NCBI GenBank assembly: GCA_015680685.1
Contig: MNCI01013830.1
Location: 26,400 to 90,399, forward strand
Direction: 5' to 3'
Length of the DNA: 64,000 bases
Source: Gnetum montanum
Taxonomy: Eukaryota; Streptophyta; Gnetopsida; Gnetales; Gnetaceae
Shown here: piece by piece, positions 33,936 through 46,559 of the stretch
Layout: every line of letters starts with the position of its first letter
Numbering within the stretch: position 1 is the stretch's first letter
Made by a program: the position numbers and the translations under genes
The notes under the pieces: generated by a model
What the model saw: only the letters and a program-made list of their open reading frames with translations
The model's database searches: none
What the model was told of the DNA's origin: nothing

Positions 33936-36510
33936 AAAGTATTACATTGGTCAAGGTCTACTTATAGTAATTCTCTTAGCCTCAATTCTGATGGATAATA
34001 TTAAGTTAAGTGTTTATTTAAGTTCTATGAAAGTTTAGTACTAGCTAGATATACCTCAGCCTTCCCAACATACACTTAGGTATTAATCTTCTTAATTACA
34101 AAAAGGGATTGATATTATAAGCAAATGGGAACACTCTAATTAGATATCATAGTATTTCTCATTCTTGCAACATTTATCATTGTGAAGAACATTTTTTAAA
34201 TACTTGTCCTTTTCTGCTAGAAAAAATATGTTAAGGAAATAAAAAATGTGTTGAATTTAAAGATGGAAAAAATTAATTTGAAGTTCATGATACAAAAAGC
34301 TTAGTTAATGTCAATGATAAGAATGATTCGATGCTAATAAAGAAAATAGAAAAATAGAAGCTTCTATCTATGTTGACTAGTACTCTTTATTAATATAGAT
34401 TTTCCTTATTTGACAAAAATATTGTTAACTCAAAGGCTACAATTTATATTTATAACTGGACTATAGCTAATGGCAAAAATTTTCAATGTTAGGTCACTCA
34501 TGGTGGACAATGTCATAAAAAATTTCTACCATCATTTTCTATTAGATCATTTCCTACAAAAGTTGGTATTTCATCAAAACTTTCTATTGCCACATTGAAT
34601 CTTTTCATTATTTAAGTTTAAACACAAAAATTGAAAGTGATGTAAATATTGTTAGGACTGTGATCATCCTCCCTACTACTAGTTAATTTTTCTTTCTTGA
34701 TTTTTCAAAGTATTATTTATAAGGTTATACACGTAAGTAGACATCCCTTCAATTACAAAGATTTTTTCTTTCAATGTAATTTTTCATGTTTTGTACCCAA
34801 TATTGAGTGTGTGATGTACCCTAAATTTTTTGCTTCTTATTAATATTATTTTTGAGGTACTATCACTTCATCTATGGTACTTCTAACGCATCATGTTGGC
34901 AATATATCTTAAGAAGTACTTAGAATCAAATTTTTTAAATTTCAACTTTTCCCTAGCCACAATTCAAAATATTAGATTTTACCATTGAAAGGTGGCTCAA
35001 GAAATTAACCAAATTTTTAGAAAGCAAAGAAAACTCTATTAGTGGTTAGGACATTTCAATATTCTATATTTAAAATAACAAGATACAAAATATTCATTGA
35101 AATAAATTTTAGCATAGAAAAGCAAATTGTTATAGAAAAATTCATTAGCTAAGTAGCGTTTTCATACTTTGTTACCTAAGCTTCCCCCCATGAAGCTCAG
35201 GTACATAAAATAATAAAAACTAGTTAAAAAAATCTACCCCCTCAAAACACACTAATTTTTTTTCTTTCTATAAATGAAATGTAGGTAATAAAGCTCTTAT
35301 GTAGTGCCACTTAGATTTATCTTTAGGTGAAGGCAAGTTACATAAAAGAGCATCTTTTTTTTTTTAGTAAAGGGTAAATGACACAAAAAGTTGATGCTAA
35401 GAATTTTCCAAAATTCTTTTGAATGCATACAAGAAAGGAGAAAATGGTTCAATGTAGCATGTGCACTATTAATTCTAGCCAATATAATTGTTGATTCCAT
35501 GATCATGCAAAATTTATTTCATTGGTAAACTTCTATTTAACATCTTTGAAAAAAATACTATATATTGAGGTGAAAAAAGAATCTTGTTAGTACCCTGAAA
35601 AGACTTGGAAGGAAGTCAAATGATTAACACATTATCTAATAAAAATTTGTAAAGAGAAATTTTTTATATTAAATTACATTTTAACTTTAAACATTATTAT
35701 ATTCCTTTATTTTTGTAACGGATATATCTTGAGAGCAGGTAGAAACAAATTATTTTTGTTCAACACCTAAATTATGTATATCAGTTTCATACATGTTTAT
35801 TTTTAAAAGATCAAATCCCTTTTAGAAACCTCAAAGCCAAAACTAATAAGGAAGCCTTTTAAACCTTCGTAAATCTCTTTGGAACCCACAACCTTCCCAC
35901 TTATTAAATCTTCGTAAATCTCTTTGGAGCCCACAACGTTCCCTGTAGGAAGAGGATAAAAACTTTCTTAAGAAATCTTTCATGCTACATTGCTAGCACA
36001 TTCATATTATGACCATTATCCACAATCGTTATGCATCCCTGGGTCTTAAGTAAGTTTGTGTGCCCTTCCCTTTACCCTTTTCCTATTGACCGTATGCGAA
36101 TGCAACTAGGCCAGGGCCATTTTGGTTTTCCTTTATAATTAACACATTTTGGCTTTGGAGTGTTTTCTCCGAAAAAAAAAGAACGAAAACAAAAATTCAG
36201 AATATATAAAAATTTTTCCATGTGCGTGGCCGACGACAAATCCCACGTTGGAGAAGTTACGAATGAAAATTTGCGAGACGGTAAGTGGCACGATGACAAC
36301 CATCAATCAACGATGCTTTTGCTTTGCATGAGAATCCTCTGAATGACAGCGAACAAATCTAAACCAATGATATTCCTGAGGAAAGGACTCGGCGCATTTT
36401 GGTCTTTTGGAATTTATGACGAAGTGGAATCAAATTCAGTGAATGTTAGATGTGAGGTGACGCAGCGTCTACTTTGATTTCCCGTTTTCACAGTTCCTGC
36501 TTCTGATGCC
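33936..36510. other. Unassigned region between SINE-like repeats and the UGT relic
   Basis: AT-rich to about 35.9 kb, then more GC- and CpG-rich from 36.0 kb. An imperfect direct repeat, aaccttcgtaaatctctttgga-like, occurs at about 35,862 and 35,908. No domain is recognised. Short frames near 36.1 kb have no motif. Confidence 0.4.
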
Positions 36511-36750
36511 ATGGACAAAACCAAGCCCCACCTTGTTATGCATCTCCTCTAACGCGTTTTTGCAGGGGCCATCAGCATCAGGCTTAGCTTTTTCCATGCC
36601 ACCTCTGCGGCTTAGGAAAAGTACTATTATCTTTTTACACATATTGCAGCGAGTTCAGCATGAGGCTGAGTATCTTCTGGGATGCAACTGCATCGCTTCC
36701 AAGAACGAAGATGATCGTCCCTCTAAGCTAAGGAACATACATGTCTAAAG
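36511..36750 (+). pseudogene. Probable UDP-glycosyltransferase N-terminus, broken
   Basis: ATG at 36,511 reads MDKTKPHLVMHLL then stops. A second frame, shifted by one base, continues LQGPSASGLAFSMPPLRL, then STIIFLHILQRVQHEAEYLL and ASKNEDDRPSKLRNIHV to a stop at 36,748. Plant family-1 glycosyltransferases start with KPH(V/L)V, a QGH block, an AF...L helix, a (T/I)TF(V/L)-T strand and a QR/HR segment in that order, which fits if one frameshift is allowed. The His of QGH is lost and nothing downstream continues the enzyme. Such proteins attach sugars to small molecules in the cytosol. Identity is inferred from motif order only. Confidence 0.4.
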
Positions 36751-38453
36751 TTCGTTACTTGTTTTCCTATTTAGTTCAGGGATATTCTGTAAACAGTACT
36801 AACCCTAGCGGCAGCCTTTGTAAAGGCTAGTTCTTGAAATCACCCGAGTTAACGGTATGAAATCACGTTGAGGAACTATACTTAAACATAAACAAAGGGG
36901 TTTCTGATGAATTTGGTATATTATGGGTAATTTTAACTTCAAGATGATGTTAGAATTCATACATGATAAAGAACATCTAAACTAAGCTATGTCGTGAATC
37001 ACTCACAAAATAAGAGTTATTGAACTTAAGTAATGGTTAATATTTTGCTAAGGTTTGAAGGTTGATATAGCATTTGACAATTATCTCCATCTTGTCATGC
37101 TGTAAGAGTGTCCTAAAATGGTACCAAAAAAAAAAAAAAAAAACATAGTCATTAATGTTTGTTGGAATTACTCACATAGTCATCTTGCGTCCATGTAGCA
37201 TGTAGTATTGGTGTGCATGCTATACAATTGATGGGTCATCCATGGAGCTGGTAGACGTGGAGGATCAAGGAAAGGCCATGATGTTAAGGCATTCATTGTC
37301 TCAAAGGTTTGTTGATTGGATTTCTTAGTATTGGACATAAGTAGGAACATCATTAGAGTGAAGTGTTATACCATACTAGTTAGTCGAGAAGACAAGGCTA
37401 GGGAGAGTGTCAATGGGTAGGTAGGGGTAGTACAAGCCAAATAGGCCAATAGTTTCTTTGAAAACTTCAAAGGGAATAACATGTGTTAGTAGCCTTAGCA
37501 TCATCCCTACCATATCCACAATACTTCTCACCTACATCTTGGCCCCCCTCTTAGTTTTTGGAACTCTCTAGTGACCAATTGACATCGATTCCAATGCACC
37601 AAGTGTTAGTTTTAGCTTTCTCAAAGGCATTTTGGGAAGCATGATGAAAATATTTTGAACTACTATAGGTGCTATTGACATTGATGTTAGCATCACCATG
37701 CTTGCATCATCACTCTATTAGGATCTCTAGATTTGGCATTTAGCAAAATTCTCTTGCTCCACAAGCTTCTTAGATCATAAGCATTGTCATGGCACATTTT
37801 GGTGTTAATTCAAGCATCTCATAGGCTTAAGATGGAGCCTTGAAAAAATATGAAAATATTTCTAAGTCCCTGGCCAACATTGATGTTGACACTACACTCT
37901 TAGGACCTTCGAAATGCCATCCTTAACCTTCTCAATTAACATTCAATATCATTCCCTAACTCACAAGTTCCTAGGAATCATCATGACATGATTTAATATC
38001 AATTCAAGCATCAAACAAAGTTCTAGAGACTTGGAATTGAAAACTAGAAGGAAACTCTTGTGATGTTGTGCTAAGCATTAGCATCACCTATGTCATGTCT
38101 AGCATTTCCTTATTTACATAGTCAAACTTGCCAAAAATGAATTTTAGATGAGCTTTACTTTAACTTTGGGGTCAAATTTAACAACCCTAACCCTATAAAT
38201 ATGTGGTAAAAACCAATATTGAGGGATGATTTTCTTAATATTTGGAGCATTTTTTGAGATTTCAGAAGATCAAGAGCATGAATAGTAGACATTCCAACAT
38301 CTTCCACATGCTCCATAGTCATTGTGATACTTCCCATAGTTTTAGCACCAATGTTGATGCAATGTTAGATTCAATCAAGTAGCATCAGTGTCAACATCGC
38401 ATACTTGAAAATTTTTCTACCTCAATGTCAATATCTAGAGATAGAATTTTTTT
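36751..38453. other. Unassigned DNA left of G3
   Basis: Contains an 18-base poly(A) run at 37,126-37,143. From about 37,500 it is interspersed-repeat-like sequence with recurring attgatgttgaca/catcaccatg words. No coding domain was found; a 60-residue frame at 38,155-38,337 has no motif. Confidence 0.4.
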
Positions 38454-40500
38454 AGTTGGAGTAGGTTCACTTCTATCAATTTAACCTTCATTTCCCACTA
38501 AATATAGATATTATGAAAAATAGTTTAAATTAATAGAAAATAAGAAAATGAGCTATCTTATATTGATGTTGAATGTCAATTGCAAAATTTAGAAAATTAT
38601 TGTCATTCATCTTGTCTTCATGTGAATGTTGATAAAACCAAATTGATGGTCTGGGTACAAGAAACAACTGTTATAACTTACATTTTGGAGGTATCAATGT
38701 GTAAATAGTAGATTCTTTTAAATATTTGGGTCCCATTTATATGAATAATTACATGTGGGGAAAGTGCTTCAAAGAAAAAATAACATGAGGTTTCAAGGCT
38801 TTATAAGCTTCCAACAAAAAGTGTAAGGATTTAAGCCTCTAGGATTTGAAGATTAAAAAACAAAATTTCAACCTATCATCTATCCTATTGTACTATATCG
38901 ATATGTTGTTTTGGGACTCCGACACAATATTAAACTTTGGAAAGATTTTGAAAAAGTGCAAAAAAATTTTCTTCTTGATGAGTTAAAGGTGAAGATGTAA
39001 GCACCTTATTTAATGTTATTATGTGAATGTGATTTATTATCTTTAAAAGTAAAACCCTTATGCGAATTGATTACATACAATCATAGTTTTCATATCTTAA
39101 GACAAGACAAATTCTCTAAAGTATTTCTTGAGGATTCATGACATTGTGACTAGTATTTCTAAGGGATACAATGGTTGAAAAAATGGATTATCTCTTGGGA
39201 GGACATGTAGTAAAATCCTAAATATATTTGCCAACTAGTCAAGCAGAAGGCTTTAACATAGATGTGAACTAATGTGAATGGCAAGAGATGATTTATTATA
39301 CCACATTAGATTTAATAAAATAGACATAGAAGCTTACTATCTCTTAGTTGCTATTGCCATTAAGTATTAGAATGTGATTAGTAAGCTTTGTTTAAGTTGT
39401 CATAATCTTAGAATTAAAAGTGGAAGATGGATTCAACTCCCTTGAGAAGAGTGCATTTGTAGGTTATGCATATCAAGAGCTCTTGAAGATGAGTTACATT
39501 TTTTTCTTTCTTATGGTATGACTACCCATTTGAGATAGCATTATAATGTTACAACAAAAATCTTGTATGATTTGTTTTTAATGCCCCATTGGAGCTTGGT
39601 CAATTTGTAGAGTCTACGTTTATTTTTCAAAAAAATGTAATATTTGTCTAATTGATGCTATAGATCTTTTGACATGATCAAGCTTCATTTCATTTTATTT
39701 CACAATCAGTGGTTCCATAACTCACACCATCCAAAATCCTCACACACTCAAATGATATTATAAAGCACAAGTTTCTACAGCCATACAATAATTATTCTCA
39801 CTGCAAGGCATAACCGAATGAGATATCTTCTATAAACATAGGACTAAAATCATAAAATATGCAATCCTATAAAGAGACACAAATATCAACATACATATAA
39901 TTAACCTTGAAGCTGCAACCATACTAATGCACTCTCACATTGTGCTCTCGTGCCACTCTCCTTAACTCTTAAGACATTGCATAACAATGATTAAAACATC
40001 ATCCAACACATATAATATTTACTGGAAATAGAACACAAGAACTCTAGAAACCTTTTGACAAGCTTAATTTGGTGATATCTAGATGTTTTTATCTTTTCTT
40101 ATCTTGTCTTAGCTTTTTTCATCTTGGATCTTTTCTTGGCCATACGGGTCATCTCAAGTTTTTTAAAGACATCTCACTATAAATTTTAGCATGTAGGAGA
40201 AACATTCCATGAACTTGGGAGACATATTCAATGGGTGTAAGACATCTTCATGTTAGCTGAGATATCTCATCTAAGACATCTCAAGTATGTGGGAGATGTC
40301 TCACCTAAGATGACTCTAATTTGGGTGAGACATCTTCTCATTATGCCAAATAACTCCTTCATGTCTTAGAAATCTCTTGTGAAGGATCAACTCTCAACCA
40401 AGATGTGTTTGACCTCCAAGACACCTTTCTAGTGTTTGAAACCTACAAAAATGACCTATAGAGATGAAAAAAGAAAATCAGAATAGGTGTCCCTATAGCA
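38454..40500 (-). repeat. 3' LTR of G3, split by LINE insertion
   Basis: The left part (38,454-38,556) and right part (about 39,696-40,500) both align with 52,754-53,685. About 28 bases of LTR are missing at the junction. The LTR starts TGCTATAGGGACA on the minus strand. AGATGTCTC/GAGACATCT motifs are dense between 40,165 and 40,345. Confidence 0.82.
38557..39695 (+). pseudogene. LINE ORF2 fragment (RT end and Cys/His tail) inserted in the G3 LTR
   Basis: Plus-strand frames read LHVNVDKTKLMVWV, the conserved NVDKTK.MVF stretch at the end of LINE reverse transcriptase. Next come FKYLGPI-type sequence and a region of stops, and then ECICRLCISRALEDELHFFL near 39,450, a Cys/His finger-like tail. 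The ending (ILYDLF, MPHWSL) matches the fragment at 2,560-2,835. No poly(A) tail or clean target duplication was found at the right edge. 5' truncation is typical of LINE insertion. Confidence 0.75.
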
Positions 40501-40544
40501 ACTCTCACACCCTTCTAAAAGTAAACTTATGTAAATAAGAAAGT

Positions 40545-41990
40545 AAGGGTAGAAGTGATCCTTCACTCAACAAGTTTGATCTTAAGGTATCATACAATAT
40601 CATTAGTGGATTAATCCTTTGAATCAATTAAGTACTCATGCCTCTTCACTCCCTGAGTACTTGAAGCTTTCCTCCTCTTAAGTATGATTACCTTCTTCTC
40701 CATTAAAGGCTTAGACTTGTCAATAGTTCCCTTTAATTCATCGATGTTACCCTATATGGCATCATCAACTAGTCCATGGTCATGCACAAGATCTATAACG
40801 TTAAATACAAAAAGACATAATAATATTGTTAGGTAAGTAAATCTCAAAAGCATTATCATTAATATTAGTCTTTATTCTGAAATGACCTATCCTCTTGGCT
40901 TTCAACTTGGAGAAGTTAGCACCTCTTAAATATCTTCTTCTTTAAGTGCACCCAAAGTAAATCACCAATAGCAAAGTTAGACTTCCTCTTGCTGTCGTTC
41001 CTATTAAGGACTCTTTCTTTAATATTCTTCTCTAGCTTTTCCTTTACTTGTACATGAAGATCTCTTATCTCTTGCACAAAATTAGCATTGAATTGAGTTT
41101 CTTTCGTAAAGCTTCTTACATTTTTCATCATATTTGGACAAAAACCATAATTCACCTCAAAAGGACTCTCACCAATGGTAATATTAAAAACATTATCATA
41201 CAAAAACTCAACATATCACAACAAATTCTTTCAATGATTAAGCTATTCATCATATAAACATCTCAAATTATTCAAAAATGCTTTATTTACCACCTTCATT
41301 TTGCCAATAGATTGTGAATGATATGTACCAGAAAAATTTAACTTTATCCTTAAAATTGTTCAAAGGAACCTCCAAAAATAACCAGTAAAATTGAAATCTC
41401 TATCACTATAATATTCAAAGCAATACAATGCAACTTCACAGCATGCTAGAACAATAAATTTTCCACATGAGAAGCATCACTCACCTTTTTGCATAGAATG
41501 AAATGTACCAATTTGGAGAACCTATCTACCACAACAAGAATAGCATAATTCATGGTCTTGGTCTTTGGAATACCACTCATAAAATCCATTGATAAAATTT
41601 CCCATGGACCCTTGAAAATTGACAAAGACATATAATGTCCATCCACTTGTTTACCTCTGAATTTCTAACATTTTAGATACTTCACAAATTTTGAAACTTT
41701 AGTTATCATGTGTAGCCAAAAATAATGCCTACCTACAAGATCTAATGATTTTTTCTATGCTCATATAACTTTCCATGGCACTATAATGCTTTCAAACAAA
41801 GTCGTTTTCCTAAAATCACAGTTAGGAATATATACCTTTCTAGTTTTGAATAATAGTTCATCTTGAATGTGATAGTTCCTCCATTAGTCTATCCTACTCA
41901 GCAATGGTTCCTTAAGGTTCCTTTGAATTTGCCCAAAATGTGAATTATGCTCCTACAAATAAGTAAAATCATCCTTACCTTCTACATGAA
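40545..41990 (-). pseudogene. G3 integrase with chromodomain-like tail
   Basis: The minus strand reads WEILSMDFMSGIPKT and YAILVVVDRFSKLVHFI (41,446-41,646) in the core. An open 95-residue stretch follows (SPFEVNYGFCPN, IRDLHVQVKEKLEKN, FAIGDLLWVHLKK), the C-terminal domain. A weak chromodomain relic (RHEYLIDSKD) lies near 40,650. Chromodomains guide such elements to heterochromatin. Several catalytic positions and frames are lost. Confidence 0.88.
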
Positions 41991-41999
41991 GCACACTAA

Positions 42000-42500
42000 A
42001 ATTCACCACATGTATGCTAGACAATGCATCAACCACTACATTACCTTTTTCGCTTTTGTTCTTGAGAACAAAATTGAACTCTTGTTACTATGTAATCCAC
42101 TTCATGCATTTAGTTCTCAACTTCTTTTGGGAATTTTAAAACTGAAGTGGTTTATGGTCCATCATCAAAGTGAACTCGTTGTATAATAAGTAATGCCTTC
42201 AATGCTTGATTACTTGAATAATAGCATATAAATCCTTCTCATATATGCTATATTTTTTCCTTGGCTCATATAAATTTTCTAAAAAGAAAGCAATAGGTCT
42301 ATCTTTTGGTGAAAGTACCTCTCCAATGGCAAGTCCACATACATCCACCTCCGCCTGAAAAGTTTCTAAAAATCTAGAATTGTGAGTACTAGTTCACTAG
42401 TTATTTTTTCCTTTAGTAACTTAAAGCTCATTTGGGTTTTATTATCCCACTTGAAATATTTATTCTTCTACAACAAAGTAAACATAGGTCAAGAAATGCC
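42000..42500 (-). pseudogene. G3 RNase H
   Basis: The minus strand reads VDVCGLAIGEVLS, PRKKYSIYEKDLYAIIQVIK, HWRHYLL and TLMMDHKPLQF, then VVVDALSSI. These match the chromovirus RNase H pattern (Y..YEKE..A, W..YL, TDHK.L, ADALSR). Some active-site residues are altered (MDH for TDH). Stops are fewer here than elsewhere in G3. Confidence 0.85.
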
Positions 42501-43330
42501 ACTAAAATTTTGATGAACCTTTGATAAAAACCTACTAAACCAAGGAATGATATTACCTCCCCAAAATTCTTAGCAGTTGGTCAATCTCTAGTAGTCCTCA
42601 CCTTGATATATTTCATTTGAATTTGATTTTTAAAAACCACATGTCCTAAGTATGTGATTTCCCTCATGAAGAGATGATTTTTCTTCACATTAATCACCAA
42701 ATGTGCCTCCTCTAATTTTAGAAATAACCTTATTAAGTGATCCAAGTGCTCCTCCTCATTAAAGCTATACAAAAAAATATCATAAGAAAAAAAGATAATG
42801 AAAAACTTACCAATGAATTCTTTGAGTACATCATGCATCAACCTCATGAATGTAGCAGGTGCATTTTTGAGCCTAAATGGCATCACTAACCACTCAAAAA
42901 ATCCTTTTGGTGTTTTGAAGGTTTTCTTTCATTTGTCACTAGGCTTAATTTCAAGTTTGATGGTAGCCACTCTTTAAATCAATTTTGCTATAAATATCTA
43001 CATTAGTAAGGATATTAAGGATGTCATCCATCATTGGAATAGAAAACCTATACCTCATAGTTATCTTATTCATTACCCTAGAATTAATGCACATCCTCCA
43101 TTCATTGTTGTTCTTCTTTGGCACAAGAATTGTTGAATTACACAAAGTGAAATGGATTCCCTCATGAAACCATTTGCAAGTAACTCCTCTACTTGTCTTT
43201 GTAATTTTACCCATTACTTTGATGTCATCTGGTATGCTTTCTTGTTTGAATGATAGCACTAGGGATAATATCAATTTAATTTGTATATTCCTCACTAGTG
43301 GTAATCCATCTAATGTTCCTTTAAACACCT
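42501..43330 (-). pseudogene. G3 reverse transcriptase
   Basis: Two open stretches of 125 and 101 residues contain LVPKKNNNEWRMCINSR, YRFSIPMMDDIL, SKIDLKSGYHQT and MPFRLKNAPATFMRLMHDV. The catalytic YxDD position reads FFSYDIFLYS, so one of the two Asp residues is missing. EEEHLDHLIRLF and YLGHVVFKN follow. Confidence 0.92.
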
Positions 43331-43549
43331 TGGAAAATTATTTTTTTAATTCTTGCACATCTATTAGAAGTTATATGTGCATATCGTCATGGTTAGAAGC
43401 AACATTTGACACAATAAAAAAACCAAAGCTAGTTTCATCATGCTCCTTATTAGATTACCTCCTACTACAAGATATAAGGAAGAATTAAGTGAGTTTTTCT
43501 ATCTCACTTGTATAGGTTTCATTGGAATCAACTCATATATTTCATCTAG

Positions 43550-43840
43550 TCTAGCTACACTTCATATATTTCTTACTTCATCAAATTAATCATCATTATC
43601 AAAATTCCAAGGTCTACCAAAAATTACATTAGCATAATCAATTAGAAGTACATAATATCTCACAACATCATAAAAACTTCTAATTTCAAATTTCAAAGCA
43701 CATTACTCTATCACCTCTTGAGAGAAATCTCTTAATAACCAATGTATCTTGTAGGGTCTAGGATGAACATTAATTACCAAACCAAATTTAGTAACTACTC
43801 TAGATGAAATAACATTTTTTTGGTATCCCAATTAGAATAT
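43550..43840 (-). pseudogene. G3 aspartic protease, C-terminal part
   Basis: The minus strand reads KFGLVINVHPRPYKIHWLL, then FYDVVRYYVLLIDYANVIFG and RPWNFDND. This is the chromovirus protease end (C.VV.MD..H.LLGRPW.FD). The DTG active-site segment upstream is not recognisable. Confidence 0.7.
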
Positions 43841-44931
43841 AATCATGACATGATGTACAATCATCATTTTCATAACAATCCAAGGTTGTTTGTAATTACT
43901 AGTAAAAAAGTCATAACAAAAGGACATGACTTATCATATAAATTTTTGTGACCTTATTCATAAAACATATGAACTTGTTAATTACTTATAAAGAAGTATG
44001 GAGAAAAATAATTTAAAGATTAAGAAAGTAGTATATGAAAATCATGAATCATAAAAGAAGATATTGGATAAGGTATTGTATAGAATATAATCAAAAATAG
44101 AACCCCAAGAAATCAAAAATTCATGTCCAAAGTAAAAGGAGTAGTTAGTACTAAGAAACATAATCAAAGATAGGATTCATTACAATCCATAGATTCATAA
44201 TGATCATCCAAGAAGCCAAAAGATTATAAAGTTATTTATAAAGAGAAAAGAAGTAAATTATAAATCTAGTTTTCTAAATAAGATAGGAAGATCCAAGGTG
44301 AACCATTCATAATCTAGTCCAATTTCTTAAAGAGGAAGAGAAAACCATTTGAAAGATTATGATGGAAGAAGATGACTACAAAGAAGGTATAGGCTACGAT
44401 TGAGTTAGTAGTTCATACGAAGCTAAATAGTGGATCTCTAAAGAGCCCATGTAAGATTGACCAACTGGAAGAATTTCAAGAATGTCTATCATGAGTAAGA
44501 AATAAAAGTAGCCATCATAAGGATGTAGCCAAATAAAGAAAGAAAGAAGTTGCTACAAAGAAAAGATTCATAACAAGATTACAAGATATGAAGAATAATT
44601 ACAACATGCAGATAATATGATTATGAAATATTTATAATAATTAATTATTTAATAAATAGGTTATATTTTAAGTCTTCTCATAACCTAGATGATCCTTGTA
44701 TAATTAGAGTTATTCAAGAGAGCTAAAAACAAACTCTAACATCCTCCATAAATTCAAATATTAATTCATTTCCTACTAAGCAAACATATAGTCTTAATAT
44801 GAAATAACAATTTTCTAGAAGAATGGCCTTGTCTATTCAAATTTTCCATAAATGCACTAGAATTTAATTTAGAAACTTCCTTAATTTTGGAAGCATTAGG
44901 ATTGCCTCTTTGAAGTGCTTGACTAGATGTC
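43841..44931 (-). other. Decayed G3 interior next to N3
   Basis: No motif can be followed; it lies between gag (beyond N3) and the protease. Stops are dense. The last five bases (atgtc) are the probable left copy of the N3 target duplication. Confidence 0.45.
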
Positions 44932-46125
44932 TAAGGATCATAGAACTTAGAAGGTGGGGGCGGGGTGGGGGGTGGTGGTGTGGGGAGGGGGAGGGGGGAA
45001 GGTGGTGGTGTGGGGTAGAGACATGTGCAAATGGGGGATGAATAAGTTACCCAAATCAAAAATTACAACCACAAAAATCATACAAAAAATTATGTGGTTT
45101 CCCAAGTTGGGTTTATCCACACTCAAAGGGTAGATATCTTGAAGACCTCTAGACATTGTTTCTTTTGAAAGTGGTCTGAAGAGAACCACACCATGTACAA
45201 GATCTAAGCTCTGCTATAGAGTGATTCATCACTACAAATCCGCTCAACCCTACAAGGTCCCAACATACTTGGAATGTGGTTTCCATGATCCCACAACCTT
45301 TACAAATTGAGCTCCGCTCTGGAGTGTTGTGACATTGCACCAACCACTTAATTCAACTAGGTCTTGAAAAGCTCAATGACAATGCCTTCTCATAAGAAGC
45401 ACATCCATCCTAGTGGGGCAAGAAAAAGAGAAAAAAAATTAGAAGGAAAGAATAAAACTGATTTGTAGGTCCTTGTACATTAAGGTACAATACGATCAAT
45501 CACTACTATAGTACAAATGATGATACAATGAGATACACAAATAGAATAACATAATGCACACAATGATTGCTTGACATTGACACTTGCTTACTTAAGAAAT
45601 TGCATTTTTCCCATGAGAATGAAGTCTTCTTATAGCTTTGAAATTTTTGAAATCACCTCCAAATTCATGCAATGGATATCTAACAACTAGGGGAGACTTA
45701 TTTTTCAAGATTGAGATGTATCATTGCACAAAATCTAATTTAGGAGAAATGTCTCTCCAACAAAGAAGATGTTTGTAAGGAAACATCTTCTCTAGATAAG
45801 AGATGCCTACTATTTTTAAAAGATGTCTTCTTTGGGTCTTCTTCATTTTGGCAAAGACATCTTTTGCATTTGGGAGATGTCTTCTCAACTTTTGGGCTTT
45901 GGTTCCCAAGGCTTCCTTTCATTTATTTGGCTCAACCACAATCTTAGGAACTTCTTCATTTTTCTTTAGACCTCATCTTTATCTTATTCTCCTTGAGTTG
46001 TTGTTGAGCCCACTATGAAAAATATTTCATTCCTTGAGTTTTTATTTTTTCTAACAAAAACATCACATCCACAACATTCTATATTCTTCATTTCTTTAAG
46101 GTTTTAACATACCAAAAGGTCAAAA
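44932..46125 (-). repeat. 3' LTR of N3
   Basis: It matches 50,389-51,489 along about 1.1 kb. It differs by a G-rich insertion at 44,955-45,015 near its 3' end. In element sense the start TGTTGACC is decayed to TTTTGACC. The TATA-like box (minus GCTATAAGAAG) lies near 45,630. AGATGTCTT/AGACATCTT motifs cluster at 45,700-45,890. Confidence 0.9.
44955..45015 (+). repeat. G-rich tract in the N3 3' LTR (G-quadruplex potential)
   Basis: It has repeated runs of 4-6 G (gtgggggcggggtggggggt and later ggggagggggagggggg). The partner LTR lacks it. E0 has a short related pyrimidine run (tcccccctcccc), so it probably grew from that. Confidence 0.85.
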
Positions 46126-46140
46126 TCTTCCCGTTTTTGA
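46126..46140 (-). other. Polypurine tract of N3
   Basis: The minus strand reads CATCAAAAACGGGAAGA directly before the 3' LTR. An upstream copy, CCAAAAAGGAGGAGAAATA, is at about 46,485-46,505. Confidence 0.75.
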
Positions 46141-46559
46141 TGGTGTACAAAACTTAAGAAAATGGGTGAGTTGATGAACTAATAAACAATAATGATAATA
46201 AAAAATTATTAAGACATATAGATTCTAGTGATAACGAGGGATAGGATAAAGGTTTTAAGGTGTAGGGTAGAGATCAAATGCGAATTAAATGATGCTATGA
46301 AAAAGTAAAAACTATCCCCAAAGAAAAAACAAAGAGATAACTAAGAAAACACCATCTATCTATGCTATAAGGTGTTTGTACAAACTCTATCAACAATTTT
46401 TCATTCACTGATATATCCTCATCATATACAAAAATAACATATGTGCAAGTCCACAAAATTACATATGTGAACATTCATATTTCTCCTCCTTTTTGGACAT
46501 TAGCGAAAAAGAGAGACAAAACACCCAAGGACTCTAACCACTAACCTCAGTCACATCAT

